From JAVDCA01 sp963819385 (GTDB lineage: Bacteria > Pseudomonadota > Alphaproteobacteria > Rhizobiales > Xanthobacteraceae): a stretch of DNA of 64,000 nucleotides. The notes beneath the pieces were generated by a model. The model had not been told where the DNA came from and did no database searches. It saw only the letters and a program-made list of their open reading frames with translations. This document shows positions 44,298-53,671 of the stretch, piece after piece. Position 1 is the stretch's first letter. Each line of letters starts with the position of its first letter. Location of the stretch: contig CAWFVV010000006.1 in assembly GCA_963819385.1 (NCBI GenBank), forward strand, positions 682,001 to 746,000, read 5' to 3'. The position numbers and the translations under genes are program-made.

Positions 44298-45953
44298 ATG
44301 TCCGACGTAAAGGCCTACGACTACATCATCGTCGGCGCCGGCTCGGCCGGCTGCACGCTCGCGAACCGGCTGACCGAGGACAAGGACGCCAAGGTTCTCC
44401 TCATCGAGGCGGGCGGCTGGGATCGCGACCCCTGGATCCATATTCCGCTCGGCTGGCCGCGGCTGCTGCTCAATCGGCGGCACGACTGGATGTATTTCTG
44501 CGAGCCCGAGGACGCGATGGGCGGGCGCGGGCTCGAATGCGCCCGCGGCAAGGTGATCGGCGGCTCGTCCTCGATCAACGCCATGGCTTATGTGCGCGGC
44601 CACCGCGGCGACTACGACCGCTGGGCTGCGTCGGGCCTGCGCGAATGGTCCTACGCGCATGTGCTGCCCTACTTCCGCCGCCAGGAAGCGTGGGAAGGCG
44701 GCGCAAGCTATTTCCGTGGCGGCGATGGGCCGCTCAGCGTGCGGACCACGCGCTTTGCCGACCCGCTGATCGACGCTTTCGCGGCGGCGGGTGTATCGGC
44801 CGGCTTCCCGGCGAGCGCCGACTACAACGGCGCGCGCCAGGAAGGCTTCGCAAAGATCCAGATGACGGTGCGCGACGGCCGGCGCTGTAGCGCCGCGGTC
44901 GCCTACCTGCGGCCCGCCCTGGCGCGCCGCAACCTGACGGTCGTGACCGGCGCGCTCGCGACGCAGATCATGATGGACGGCAGGCGCGCGGTCGGCGTCG
45001 ATTATCACGTCGGCCGGCAACGCGTGCTGGCGCACGCCGAAAGCGAGGTGATCCTCGCGGGCGGGACCATCAACTCGCCGCAGCTTCTCATGCTGTCGGG
45101 CATCGGCGACCCCGCCGAGCTTGCGGCGCACGACATCCCGGTGCGCGTGCCGCTGCCCGGCGTCGGCAAGAACCTGCAGGACCACATCTCGGCCGGGCCG
45201 GCGTGGCAGCGCCGGGGCGGCGGGCCGTTCCATGCGCAGATGCGCATCGACCGCATCCTGCGCGCGCTCGCCCACGCGCATTGGCGCGGCGAAGGCATTG
45301 CGGCGGACCTGCCGGGCGGGATCCTCGCATTCCTCAAGAGCCGCAACGCGACCGACCTGCCGGACGTCCAGTTCCTGTTCAACGCGGCGCCGATGACGGC
45401 GCATCCCTATCTCGCACCATTCCGCCGTGCCTATGCGGACGGCTTCGCGTGCCGCGCCGTCGTGCTGCGGCCGGAAAGCCGCGGCGAAATACGGCTCGCG
45501 TCGGCCGATCCCGCCGCCGCGCCGCGCATCCGGCAGAATTTCCTTAGCACCGACAAGGATCGCAAGACCCTGCGCGACGGCGTCCGCATGGCGCGCGCCG
45601 TCGGGGCGCAGCCGTCGATGCGCGCGTTCGTCGAGCGCGAGATCGCGCCGGGTTCGGACGCCGATGCCGATATCGACGCCCTCATCCGCCAGAACGGCAT
45701 CACGGTGCATCACCCGCTCGGCACCTGCCGGATGGGGACCGACCCGCTCGCCGTGGTCGACCCGACGTTGCGGGTGCGCGGCGCCGAGAGCCTGCGCGTG
45801 GTCGACGCTTCGGTCATGCCCGACCTCGTCGGCGGCAACATCAATGCGCCGGTGATCATGATCGCCGAGAAGGCCGCCGACCTCATCCGCGGCCACCCCC
45901 CGCTTGCGCCCGTGATGGCCGGCATGGCAGCGTCGCAGCGCATTGCGGGATAA
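44298..45953 (+). CDS. GMC family FAD-dependent oxidoreductase (choline dehydrogenase-like)
   Basis: Flavoprotein alcohol dehydrogenase of the glucose-methanol-choline family, 551 residues. N-terminal FAD motif DYIIVGAGSAGCTLANRL, the GMC signatures GKVIGGSSSINAMAYVRG and AGGTINSPQLLMLSGIG, and the catalytic histidine in HHPLGTCRMG. ATG 44298 is preferred; a GTG at 44280 would add six residues. No signal peptide is visible. It is followed after 22 bp by the two-subunit thiamine-diphosphate enzyme, suggesting a route in which an alcohol is oxidised and a keto acid later cleaved. Substrate unknown. Confidence 0.91.
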   Translation: MSDVKAYDYIIVGAGSAGCTLANRLTEDKDAKVLLIEAGGWDRDPWIHIPLGWPRLLLNRRHDWMYFCEPEDAMGGRGLECARGKVIGGSSSINAMAYVRGHRGDYDRWAASGLREWSYAHVLPYFRRQEAWEGGASYFRGGDGPLSVRTTRFADPLIDAFAAAGVSAGFPASADYNGARQEGFAKIQMTVRDGRRCSAAVAYLRPALARRNLTVVTGALATQIMMDGRRAVGVDYHVGRQRVLAHAESEVILAGGTINSPQLLMLSGIGDPAELAAHDIPVRVPLPGVGKNLQDHISAGPAWQRRGGGPFHAQMRIDRILRALAHAHWRGEGIAADLPGGILAFLKSRNATDLPDVQFLFNAAPMTAHPYLAPFRRAYADGFACRAVVLRPESRGEIRLASADPAAAPRIRQNFLSTDKDRKTLRDGVRMARAVGAQPSMRAFVEREIAPGSDADADIDALIRQNGITVHHPLGTCRMGTDPLAVVDPTLRVRGAESLRVVDASVMPDLVGGNINAPVIMIAEKAADLIRGHPPLAPVMAGMAASQRIAG

Positions 45954-45975
45954 GCACGCGCGGGACGCCAACCAC

Positions 45976-46503
45976 ATGGACGACCAGACCAATATCCGCT
46001 GGCCCGATACGATCTACGACCACTTGAAGCGGGTCGGCGTCCGCCAGGTCGGCTACGTGCCGGACGCCGGCCACAGCCGGCTGATCGAGCGCATCTGCCA
46101 GGATCCCGAGATCGCCGACGTGGTGCTCACCACCGAGGAGGAAGGCATCGGCCTCGTGGCCGGCGCGCATCTCGGCGGGCAGCGCGCGGCGCTGCTGATG
46201 CAGAGCAGCGGGGTCGGCAACTGCATCAACATGTTCTCGCTCGTGCGCAACTGCGGCTTCCCGTGCCTCGTCCTCGTGACCATGCGCGGCGAGTTCGCGG
46301 AGTTCAATCCGTGGCAGGTGCCGATGGGCTCGATCACCGAGCCGGTGCTCAAGCTCGCGGGCTTCCTCACCTACCGCGTCGAGGAGCCGGGCGACGTGGA
46401 TGAGGTGGTGTCCGCCGCCTGCGACATGGCCTTCGATGGCGATCTCGCGGTCGCGGTCCTGCTGTCGCAGCGGCTGATCGGGCGAAAGCGGTGGACCAAA
46501 TGA
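45976..46503 (+). CDS. Thiamine-diphosphate enzyme, alpha (PYR-domain) subunit
   Basis: A 175-residue protein with only the N-terminal PYR domain of a thiamine-diphosphate enzyme, the arrangement of sulfopyruvate decarboxylase (ComD) and phosphonopyruvate decarboxylase-like alpha subunits. TTEEEGIGLVAGAHLGG contains the cofactor-activating glutamate, and LLMQSSGVGNCINMF is typical of the fold. It overlaps the next gene by ATGA, so the two subunits are made together. Substrate not decided by sequence. Confidence 0.85.
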   Translation: MDDQTNIRWPDTIYDHLKRVGVRQVGYVPDAGHSRLIERICQDPEIADVVLTTEEEGIGLVAGAHLGGQRAALLMQSSGVGNCINMFSLVRNCGFPCLVLVTMRGEFAEFNPWQVPMGSITEPVLKLAGFLTYRVEEPGDVDEVVSAACDMAFDGDLAVAVLLSQRLIGRKRWTK

Positions 46504-47108
46504 GCGCCGAACGCACCAAGCCAGCGCACGCGACGCTGGAACGACGCAAGCTCGTCAAGGACCTGCTGATCGATCGCCGCGACCTCATGGTCGTGTGCGG
46601 CCTCGGCTCGGCGACCTATGACGTCGCGGCGGCGGGCGACCATCCGCTCAATCTCTATCTCTGGGGCGCGATGGGCGGGGCCGCCATGATCGGCCTCGGT
46701 CTTGCGCTCGCCAAGCCCGAACGGCGTGTCGCGGTGCTCACCGGCGACGGCGAGGCGCTGATGGGTCTCGGCGCGCTCGCGACCATCGGCGTGAAGCAGC
46801 CGAAAAACCTCGTCATCGTCGTGCTCGACAACGGCCATTACGGCGAGACCGGCATGCAGGCGAGCCATACCAGGGGCGGCGCCGACCTGGTCGCCATCGC
46901 CAAGGGCTGCGGCTTTCCGGATGCGCTGACCTTGACCGAGCAGAGCGGCGTCGCGCACGTGCGCGAGTTGTTCCAGACGGGCAAGGGCCCGATCCTGGTG
47001 AACGCGCGGATTTCCAATGAGGAGACGCCGCGCTTCCTGCCGGTGCGCGACGGCCACGCGATCAAGCTGCGCTTCATGCAGGCCGCGAACGCGACGGGCG
47101 CCGCGTAG
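46500..47108 (+). CDS. Thiamine-diphosphate enzyme, beta (PP-domain) subunit
   Basis: A 202-residue partner of the preceding protein, carrying the cofactor-binding PP domain: LWGAMGGAAMIGLGLALA, then GDG in VLTGDGEALMGLGA and the matching DN in VLDNGHYGETG, about 26 residues on. Together they make a complete decarboxylase of the ComDE type. The start ATG 46500 overlaps the alpha-gene stop. Convergent with the NRAMP-like gene a few bases later. Confidence 0.87.
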   Translation: MSAERTKPAHATLERRKLVKDLLIDRRDLMVVCGLGSATYDVAAAGDHPLNLYLWGAMGGAAMIGLGLALAKPERRVAVLTGDGEALMGLGALATIGVKQPKNLVIVVLDNGHYGETGMQASHTRGGADLVAIAKGCGFPDALTLTEQSGVAHVRELFQTGKGPILVNARISNEETPRFLPVRDGHAIKLRFMQAANATGAA

Positions 47109-47114
47109 CCTTCG

Positions 47115-48412
47115 TCAGAACATCGTCACGACCATGCCCACCACCGCGGCCGCCATCGCGGCGGTCGCGGTCCAGCCGACCACGCGCAGGGCGCCCGCGA
47201 CGACGAACGGGCCCATGATCTTCCGGTTCGCGGTCATCACCATCATGATCGCCATCACGGGCACCGCGACGACGCCGTTGATGACCGCGCTCCAATAGAG
47301 CGCCTTGATCGGATCGATCGGCGAGAAATTGATCAGCGCGCCGACCATGGTGGCGAGCGCGATGGTCGCATAGAACGCGACCGCGTTGCGCGGCTTGCGC
47401 GCGAGCCCCTCCGGCCAGCCATGCGCTTCGGCAAGCGCGTAAGCCCCCGATCCGGCGAGCACCGGCACGGCGAGGAGGCCGGTGCCGACGATGCCGAGCG
47501 TGAACACCATGAAGGCGAAATGCCCGGCGACCGGCTCGAGCGCCTTGGCCGCCTGGGTCGAGGTCTCGATATTGGTCACGCCCGTGGCGTGCAGCGTGGC
47601 AGCCGTCGTCACCATGATGGCGAGCGCCACGAGGTTGGAGAACGCCATGCCGATATAGGTATCGATGCGGATGCGTTCGAGCTCGCGCTTGCCCTGCTCG
47701 GGCGCGCGCACGAGCGGCTTGCGCGACGCGCTGCGGTGGTTGTCCTCGACCTCCTGCGACGCCTGCCAGAAGAACAGGTAGGGGCTGATGGTGGTGCCGA
47801 GCACCGCGACGACCGTGGTCCAGAAGCGCGGCATCGCGCGTGAAGGTCGGAATGAAGAAGCCGCGCGCGACCTCGCCCCAGGGGATCTGCACCACCAGCA
47901 CGGTGCCGAAATAGGCGAACAGCGCCAAGGTCAGCCAGTGCAGCACCGACGCATAGGACGTGTAGGGAACGTAGATCTCGAGCGCGGCGCAGAAGGCGCC
48001 GAACAACACGACATAGAGCAGGTGCGGGCCGCCGATCAGCAGGCCGAGCGCGTCGCCCATGGCGCCGAGGTCGGCGCCGATATTGACCGTGTTGGCGACG
48101 AGCAGCAGGAACACGATCGCCTGCAGCACCCAGCCCGGATAGTGGATGCGGATGTTCGCCGCAATGCCCTTGCCGGTCGTGCGGCCGATGCGGGCGCTGA
48201 TCTCCTGGATCGCCGCCATCAGCGGATAGCGTGAACAGCAGCGTCCAGGTGACCGAGAAGCCGAGCTGTGCGCCCGCCTGCGAATAGGTCGCGATGCCGC
48301 TCGGATCGTCGTCGGACGCGCCCGTGATGAGGCCGGGCCCGAGCACAGTCACGATGCGGCGCGGACGCTGCGCGGCCTCTCGATCGTCCTTGGCGGTCGC
48401 GGCCACGGTCAT
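47115..48412 (-). pseudogene. NRAMP-related divalent cation transporter with altered metal motifs (two frameshifts)
   Basis: Inner membrane transporter of about 431 residues across three frames, with eleven or so helices. It aligns with the NRAMP family, but helix 1 reads GASDDDPSGIATYSQAG where classical members have DPGN, and helix 6 reads GTTISPYLFFWQASQE where they have MPHN. The metal-coordinating Asn and Met are therefore replaced. The frame shifts by one extra base near 48218-48232 (between LLFTL and PLMAAIQEIS) and again near 47834-47845 (between FTRDA and FWTTVVAVLG). Divergent NRAMP relatives are known to carry other cations, so manganese transport should not be assumed. Confidence 0.8.
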
Positions 48413-48498
48413 CTCCGTCGGGGCCCCGCCGACCGCGGGCGCCCGTCACGCGTTCAACCCATTGGAACTCGGTGGGTTCCAGCGATCTTCCCGGCGGC

Positions 48499-49326
48499 TC
48501 AGTTGGTTGCGGGCGGCGCCACCGCGGCGTCTGGTTGATTGCTGCGCTTCAATGCGTCGGCGACGAAGCCCGATGCCTTGAGCTCCTCGATGAAAGAATG
48601 CAGGTAGCGCGCGCCGACATCGCGCCCTTTCACGGTCCCCATCGCCTGGCGGATCTCCATGAAGCGGCCGTCGAGCAGGCGCATATCCGGATGGGCCTTC
48701 ACGTAGGCGACGAGCGGCTGCTTCACGCCGGCCACCACTTCGAGCTTCTGGTCGACCAAATGATCGAGAGGGCCTTCGCCGCGCACCAGCGTCGCGTGCT
48801 TGAGGCTGCGGCTGAGAAAGAGATCGTAGGCCGAGGCCTTGTTGACGCCGATGCGGACACCCGGCCGGTCGACCTCCTCGTTCGACTTAATGGCCGAATC
48901 CTTCGGCACCATGTAGACGCCCTCGATGATCACATAGGGCGCCGTGAATGCGACCTCGGCGGCGCGCACCGGCTCGATCGCGAGAAACACGATGTCGAGC
49001 CCGCCCGACTTGAGGCCCTCGAACGACTTGCCGGCGGCGTCGAAGCGCTTGAGCTCGACCGGCACGTTGAGCCGCCGCGCGAGATCGCGCGCGAGATCGA
49101 CGGTGACGCCCTTCGGCTCGCCGGTGGCCGCGTCGGTCTGCACCAGCACCGGATTTCCGAGGTTGATGCCGACGCGCAGCGTGCCGGTGGGCGCGAGATT
49201 CTTGACGATGTCGGGCGTAGCGGCGGTCATGGAGCTTCCTCGTTGTGAAGGGACATTCGTGTTCTGCGCAATGGCGGCGGACGCCGCAACCATAAAGGCG
49301 ACGGTCGCGATCGATGCGATCTTCAT
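48499..49326 (-). CDS. Family 3 extracellular solute-binding protein
   Basis: Periplasmic binding protein of the amino-acid ABC importer type (SBP_bac_3), 275 residues. Signal peptide ending at AAIA/Q, then LAPTGTLRVGINLGNP, GVTVDLARDLARRL and GGLDIVFLAIEP, the standard blocks of this fold. ATG 49326 is chosen for its GGGGGAGG site. No permease or ATPase gene is adjacent; it follows the Bug receptor gene by 23 bp in the same direction. Ligand unknown. Confidence 0.88.
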   Translation of the reverse strand: MKIASIATVAFMVAASAAIAQNTNVPSQRGSSMTAATPDIVKNLAPTGTLRVGINLGNPVLVQTDAATGEPKGVTVDLARDLARRLNVPVELKRFDAAGKSFEGLKSGGLDIVFLAIEPVRAAEVAFTAPYVIIEGVYMVPKDSAIKSNEEVDRPGVRIGVNKASAYDLFLSRSLKHATLVRGEGPLDHLVDQKLEVVAGVKQPLVAYVKAHPDMRLLDGRFMEIRQAMGTVKGRDVGARYLHSFIEELKASGFVADALKRSNQPDAAVAPPATN

Positions 49327-49349
49327 GGGACCTCCCCCGGGACAGTGCG

Positions 49350-50331
49350 TCAATGATAGCGCAAACCCAGCTCCTTGAGAGCCTTCCCCCAGCGCGCCGC
49401 CTCCCGGCGCATGAATGCGGCCATCTCCTCCGGCGTGCTGGTCTCGATATAGCCGCCGGCCGCCTCCGATTTCAGCCGGACCGCGGGATCGTTGAGGATG
49501 CGCACGACCTCGCGGTTGAGCTTGTCGATGATCGGCCGCGGCGTGTCCTTCGGCGCCACCAGACCGAGCCAGACCGACAGGTCGTCGAAGTCCCTGAGCC
49601 CGGCCGCGTCGGCAAGTACCGGCACGCCGGCGAGCGCCGGCAGCTCGCGGTGGCTCATGCGCGCGAGCGCGCGAATCTGGCCGGCCTTGATGAGCGGCAT
49701 CGTGGTCACGGCCGACGAGTAGATGAAATCGACGCTTCCGGCGAGCAGCCCCTGGGTGGTCTCGGGCGTGCCCTTGAACGGCACGAAGACGACGTCGAGC
49801 CCGGCCGCCTTGTGAAACAGATGGCCCATGAGCTGCGCCGTGATGGTGCCGCCGCCGAAATTGAGCTTGCCCGGATCGGCCTTGGCGCGGCGATCAGCTC
49901 CGCGACGGTCTTCGGCCCGTCGGCACGCGTGGCGAGCACCGAGACCGTCGTGGTGGTGAGCGAGATCGGGGCGAAATCCCGGAACGGGTCGTAGGGTAGA
50001 CGCTGGTAGAGGAACTGGTTCATCACCAGCGTCGAATCGATCGCCATCAGCAGCGTGTAGCCGTCGGGGGCGGGCGCGCGACCAGTTCCGCGCCGATGAT
50101 GGTGTTGCCGCCCGGCCTGTTGTCGACGATCACCGGGACCTGCCAGTCCTCGCCTATCTTCTGGGCGATCACGCGCGCAGTGAGGTCGGTCGGCCCGCCG
50201 GCCGGAAATGGCACGACGATGCGTATCGGATGGTCCGGATAAGAGGTGACCGCGTCCGCCGCAACCGCGACGCCGCACGGCAGCGCCATCAGCCACGCCA
50301 GTGCCGCCAAGCATGCTCGGCCCCTTGCCAT
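49350..50331 (-). pseudogene. Bug-family tricarboxylate receptor (two frameshifts)
   Basis: Second Bug/TctC-type periplasmic receptor, about 327 residues over three frames. Signal peptide ending at AVAA, then YPDHPIRIVVPFPAGGPTD, DNRPGGNTIIGAELVA, DGYTLLMAIDSTLVMN, and the C-terminal GTPETTQGLLAGSVDF and PKDTPRPIIDKLNREV blocks. Two single-base losses break it: one in a G/C homopolymer at about 50066-50080, one at about 49882-49890 (CGCGCC where CGCGGCC is expected). ATG 50331 has AGGAGGAG close upstream. Everything else is intact, so the shifts may be sequence errors. Confidence 0.82.
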
Positions 50332-50345
50332 CGCGCTCCTCCTGC

Positions 50346-51960
50346 TCAAGCCCCCATTCGCCACCGCCGGTCGCGCATGATCGTGCGGGCCGCATTGTGC
50401 CCAGGCGCGCCGCTGACGCCGCCGCCCGGATGCGCGCCCGAGCCGCAATGATAGAGGCCGCGCAACGGGCCGCGGTAGTCCGCATAGCCGATCATCGGCC
50501 GCGCCCAGAACAGCTGATCGAGCGACAGCGCGCCGTGAAAGATGTCTCCGCCCGTGAGGCCGAAGGTTTCCTCCAGATCGAGCGGGCTGAGCGCCTGCCG
50601 CGCCACCACGCTCGCCTTGAAGCCCGGCGCGTAGCGTTCGACCGTGTCGATCATCAGGTCGGCGACGGCCTCGCGGTGGTCGCGCCACGACTGCCCATCG
50701 GGCAGTTGCGGCGCCACGTGCTGGCAAAAAAGGCTGGCCACGTGGGCGCCGGCGGGCGCGAGCAAATCGTCGAGGGTCGAGGGGATGAGCATCTCGATGA
50801 TCGGCGCGCGGCTCCAGCCGGATTGCCGGGCGTCATGGTAGGCGCGCTCCATGTAGGCAAGGCTCGGCGCGAGGATGATGCCGGCCGTGAGGTGGTCGCC
50901 GCCGTCATCGGTCGGGCCGGGCCGCGAACGCCGGCAGCCGCGACAGCGCGACGTTCATCCGGAAGGTGCCGGACCCGCAGCGCCAGCGGCGCATGTGCGC
51001 GAGGAATTCCGGCGGAAGCACATCGGGCGGCAGCAGGCGCGTGTAAAGCCGATGCGGATCGACATTGGCGGCGACCGCCCGGCCGCGCACGACGCGGCCG
51101 TCCGCCAGCACGACCCCGCCGACACGGCCACGCTCCACGATGATCTCGCGCACCGGCGCGTCCGTCTCGATCTCGACGCCAAGGCCCGCGGCCGCGCGCG
51201 CCATCGCCTGGGTGATCGCGCCCATGCCGCCGACCGCATGGCCCCAGCTTCGCTTCTTGCCGTTCACCTCGCCGAAGGCATGATGCAGCAGCACATAGGC
51301 GGTGCCGGGGGCATAGGGGCTCGCATAGTTGCCGACGACGGCATCGAAGCCGTGCAGCGCCTTGATGAGGTCGCTGTCGAACCAGCCGTCGAGATAGTCG
51401 CCGGCTGACTTGGTGGCGAGATCGAACAGGACACGAACCTGCGCGGCCGGCAGGCGGCGCAGCCGGTTCGCCAGCGCGCCGGTGCGGATCAGCTCGCCGA
51501 GGCGGCGTAACGTAAGGCCGCCGGAGGTGAGGTTGGGCGGCGGCCGCAGGACGAGGTCGCGCAGCACGCCGGCCGCCATGTCGAGCTCACGGCCGAAGGC
51601 GGCGTAGCGCCCTGCGTCGGACGCGCTGAACTTGGCGATCTGCCGCTCGGTCTGCCCCTCGGCCGCCACCAGGAAGGTGCCATCCGCGGCGGGCAGGAAA
51701 TTCTGCACGCGCCGCTCGATGATGCGCAGCCCCTGCTCGTGCAGACGCAGGTCGCGGATGATCTTGGGATGCAGCAGGCTCACCGTATAGGCCGCAACCG
51801 AGTTGCGGAACCCGGGATGGAATTCCTCGGTGACGGCGGCGCCGCCGACCACATGTCGGCGCTCGAGCACCTTGACGCGCAGCCCCGCCATCGCGAGGTA
51901 GGCCGCGCAGGTGAGGCCGTTGTGCCCGGCGCCGACGATGACGACGTCGTAGGTGTCCAT
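50346..51960 (-). pseudogene. Phytoene desaturase-like FAD oxidoreductase (frameshift)
   Basis: NAD(P)/FAD-dependent oxidoreductase related to carotenoid desaturases and CrtI-like isomerases, about 538 residues over two frames. The N-terminus has YDVVIVGAGHNGLTCAAYLA (FAD fold) and VVGGAAVTEEFHPGF; the C-terminus has YHCGSGAHPGGGVSGAPGHNAA, typical of the group found outside carotenoid clusters. One extra base near 50911-50925 (within GGGCCGGGC) interrupts the frame between AFAARP and TDDGGDHLTAG. Start ATG 51960, with an alternative at 51972. No carotenoid genes are nearby, so the substrate is open. Confidence 0.83.
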
Positions 51961-52039
51961 GCGGTAGAGCATCCATCAAATCCGGCCGGCGGGGAACGCC
52001 TTCACGGCCTTCACGGCAGGGGACAATTGTCGCTTCCTC

Positions 52040-52067
52040 TTGCGAGTCGCGTGCAGCGCAGTATTAA
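52040..52067 (+). promoter_or_regulatory. Possible sigma-70 promoter of the SET-domain gene
   Basis: TTGCGA (52040-52045), 16 bases, TATTAA (52062-52067). The expected start of transcription near 52075 agrees with translation from TTG 52101, which has GGAG at 52089-52092. Moderate match to the vegetative consensus. Confidence 0.4.
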
Positions 52068-52100
52068 GACAATTTGCATTGGGCGAATGGAGCAGACGCC

Positions 52101-52607
52101 TTGACTGAACTGATTCGCAGCAAACGCAGCCATGCGCCGCATCAACCGGGCCCCTTCCGGGTCGCGCGCTCGCGCACCGGGCTCGGGCTGTTTGCCACCG
52201 AGCCGATCCGCAAGGGCAAGTTCATCATCGAGTACTGGGGCAAGCGCGTCCTGTGGAAAGAGGTCGAGGACGAGGACCAGAATCGGTACTTCTTCGACCT
52301 CAACACGCGCTGGGCGATCGACGGCGCCGACCGCCGCAACACGGCGCGCTACATCAATCATTCCTGCAAGCCCAACGCGGAGCCCTACGAGGTCAAGGGC
52401 AAGATCAAGATCTACGCGCGGCGGATGATTCAGCCGGGCGAAGAGATCACCTATGACTACGGCAAGGAGTATTTCGAGCAGTTCCTGGAGCCGGTCGGCT
52501 GCAGATGCGCCGGCTGCGCGACGACGCCGCGGCGACCCAAACGGGGAGGCAAGCCCGGACCCAAGCCGGGACCCAAGCCAGCACCCAAGGCGCGCCGCAA
52601 GCGCTGA
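52101..52607 (+). CDS. SET-domain protein (lysine methyltransferase-like) with basic tail
   Basis: A 168-residue protein with a complete SET domain: GLGLFATEPIRKGKFIIEYWG, the AdoMet-binding ARYINHSCKPNAEP, GEEITYDYG, and a post-SET-like CRCAGC. The last 20 or so residues are Lys/Pro/Gly-rich (PGPKPAPKARRKR), resembling histone H1-like tails and suggesting contact with DNA or ribosomes. Translation probably starts at TTG 52101 (GGAG eight bases upstream); no in-frame ATG fits. The domain is best known from eukaryotic histone methyltransferases; bacterial members are known, but targets are mostly unknown. Monocistronic, upstream of the decarboxylase. Confidence 0.87.
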   Translation: MTELIRSKRSHAPHQPGPFRVARSRTGLGLFATEPIRKGKFIIEYWGKRVLWKEVEDEDQNRYFFDLNTRWAIDGADRRNTARYINHSCKPNAEPYEVKGKIKIYARRMIQPGEEITYDYGKEYFEQFLEPVGCRCAGCATTPRRPKRGGKPGPKPGPKPAPKARRKR

Positions 52608-52690
52608 AGCCGCGGGCGCCGCAGTGCCGGCGGCTGCTATAGTCGCGGGCACGCAAGGCCATTGCGGCACGGCCGTCAGGGAGGACCTCG

Positions 52691-53671
52691 GTGAAGGGCA
52701 AGATCGGGCTGGAAGAGCACTTCGCGACCGAGGACACGCTCGCCGACTCCAAGGGATTTCTCCCCGAGGATACCTGGACGGAGCTGCGCGGCCGGCTGCT
52801 CGACATCCACGAGCGGCGCATTGCCGAGATGGATCGGCACGGCGTCGAGATGATGGTGCTCTCGCTCAATGCACCGGCGATCCAGGCGATTCCCGATCCC
52901 AAGCGTGCCGACGAGATCGCGCGGCGCGCCAATGATTTCCTCGCCGAGCAGATGGGCAAGCGCCCCGACCGCTTCCAGGCACTCGCCGCCCTGCCGATGC
53001 AGAACCCCGACCTCGCGATCCGCGAGCTGACGCGCTGCGTCAAGGACCTCGGCTTCCGCGGTGCCCTGGTCAACGGCTTCTCGCAGGTGAATGACGCCGA
53101 CAGCATGGCGTTCTACGACCTGCCGCAGTACTGGCCATTCTGGGAGACGGTCGAGCGGCTGGACGTGCCGTTCTACCTGCATCCACGCAACCCGCTGCCG
53201 AGCCAGGCGCGCATCTACGAAGGCCATCGCTGGCTGCTCGGACCCGCCTGGGCCTTTGCGCAGGAGACCGCCGTGCATGCCCTGCGGCTGATGGGCTCCG
53301 GCCTGTTCGACAAATATCCGCGCCTCGCCATCATCCTCGGCCACATGGGCGAGGGCCTGCCGTTCCATATCTGGCGGGTCGACAACACCAATGCGTGGGT
53401 GGGCAAGCGGCACAATTATGCGGCCAAGAAGAAGATCGGCGAGTATTTCGACGCCAACTTCCACATCACGGTGTCGGGCAACTTCTGCACCCCGGCGCTG
53501 CTGACCGCGCTGGTCACGCTCGGCTCCGACCGTATTCTCTTTTCCACCGACTGGCCGTTCGAGAACGTCGACCATGCCGCCGTCTGGTTCGACGCCGCCC
53601 CGATCAGCGAGGCCGACCGGATGAAGATCGGGCGGACGAATGCGATGAAGCTGTTCAAGCTGGATATGTAG
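52691..53671 (+). CDS. Gamma-resorcylate decarboxylase-type amidohydrolase
   Basis: Metal-dependent, non-oxidative aromatic decarboxylase of the amidohydrolase superfamily, 326 residues. The metal and catalytic residues fall on the positions known for gamma-resorcylate (2,6-dihydroxybenzoate) decarboxylase: Glu8 and His10 in LEEHF, His164 in YLHPRNP, His218 in LGHMGEG, Asp287 in STDWPFEN. Blocks such as LSLNAPAIQAIPD and AQETAVHALRLM also match that enzyme closely. Start GTG 52691 has GGGAGG seven bases upstream. The TAG stop is provided by a palindromic repeat. Related 2,3-dihydroxybenzoate decarboxylases are an alternative. Confidence 0.9.
   Translation: MKGKIGLEEHFATEDTLADSKGFLPEDTWTELRGRLLDIHERRIAEMDRHGVEMMVLSLNAPAIQAIPDPKRADEIARRANDFLAEQMGKRPDRFQALAALPMQNPDLAIRELTRCVKDLGFRGALVNGFSQVNDADSMAFYDLPQYWPFWETVERLDVPFYLHPRNPLPSQARIYEGHRWLLGPAWAFAQETAVHALRLMGSGLFDKYPRLAIILGHMGEGLPFHIWRVDNTNAWVGKRHNYAAKKKIGEYFDANFHITVSGNFCTPALLTALVTLGSDRILFSTDWPFENVDHAAVWFDAAPISEADRMKIGRTNAMKLFKLDM

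Noticed and set aside
44109..45992. Long open frame on the minus strand opposite the GMC oxidoreductase gene
   Set aside because: It mirrors the codons of a certain gene, is Arg/His/Ala-rich without any domain, and has no ribosome site; open antisense frames of this kind are expected in GC-rich coding DNA.
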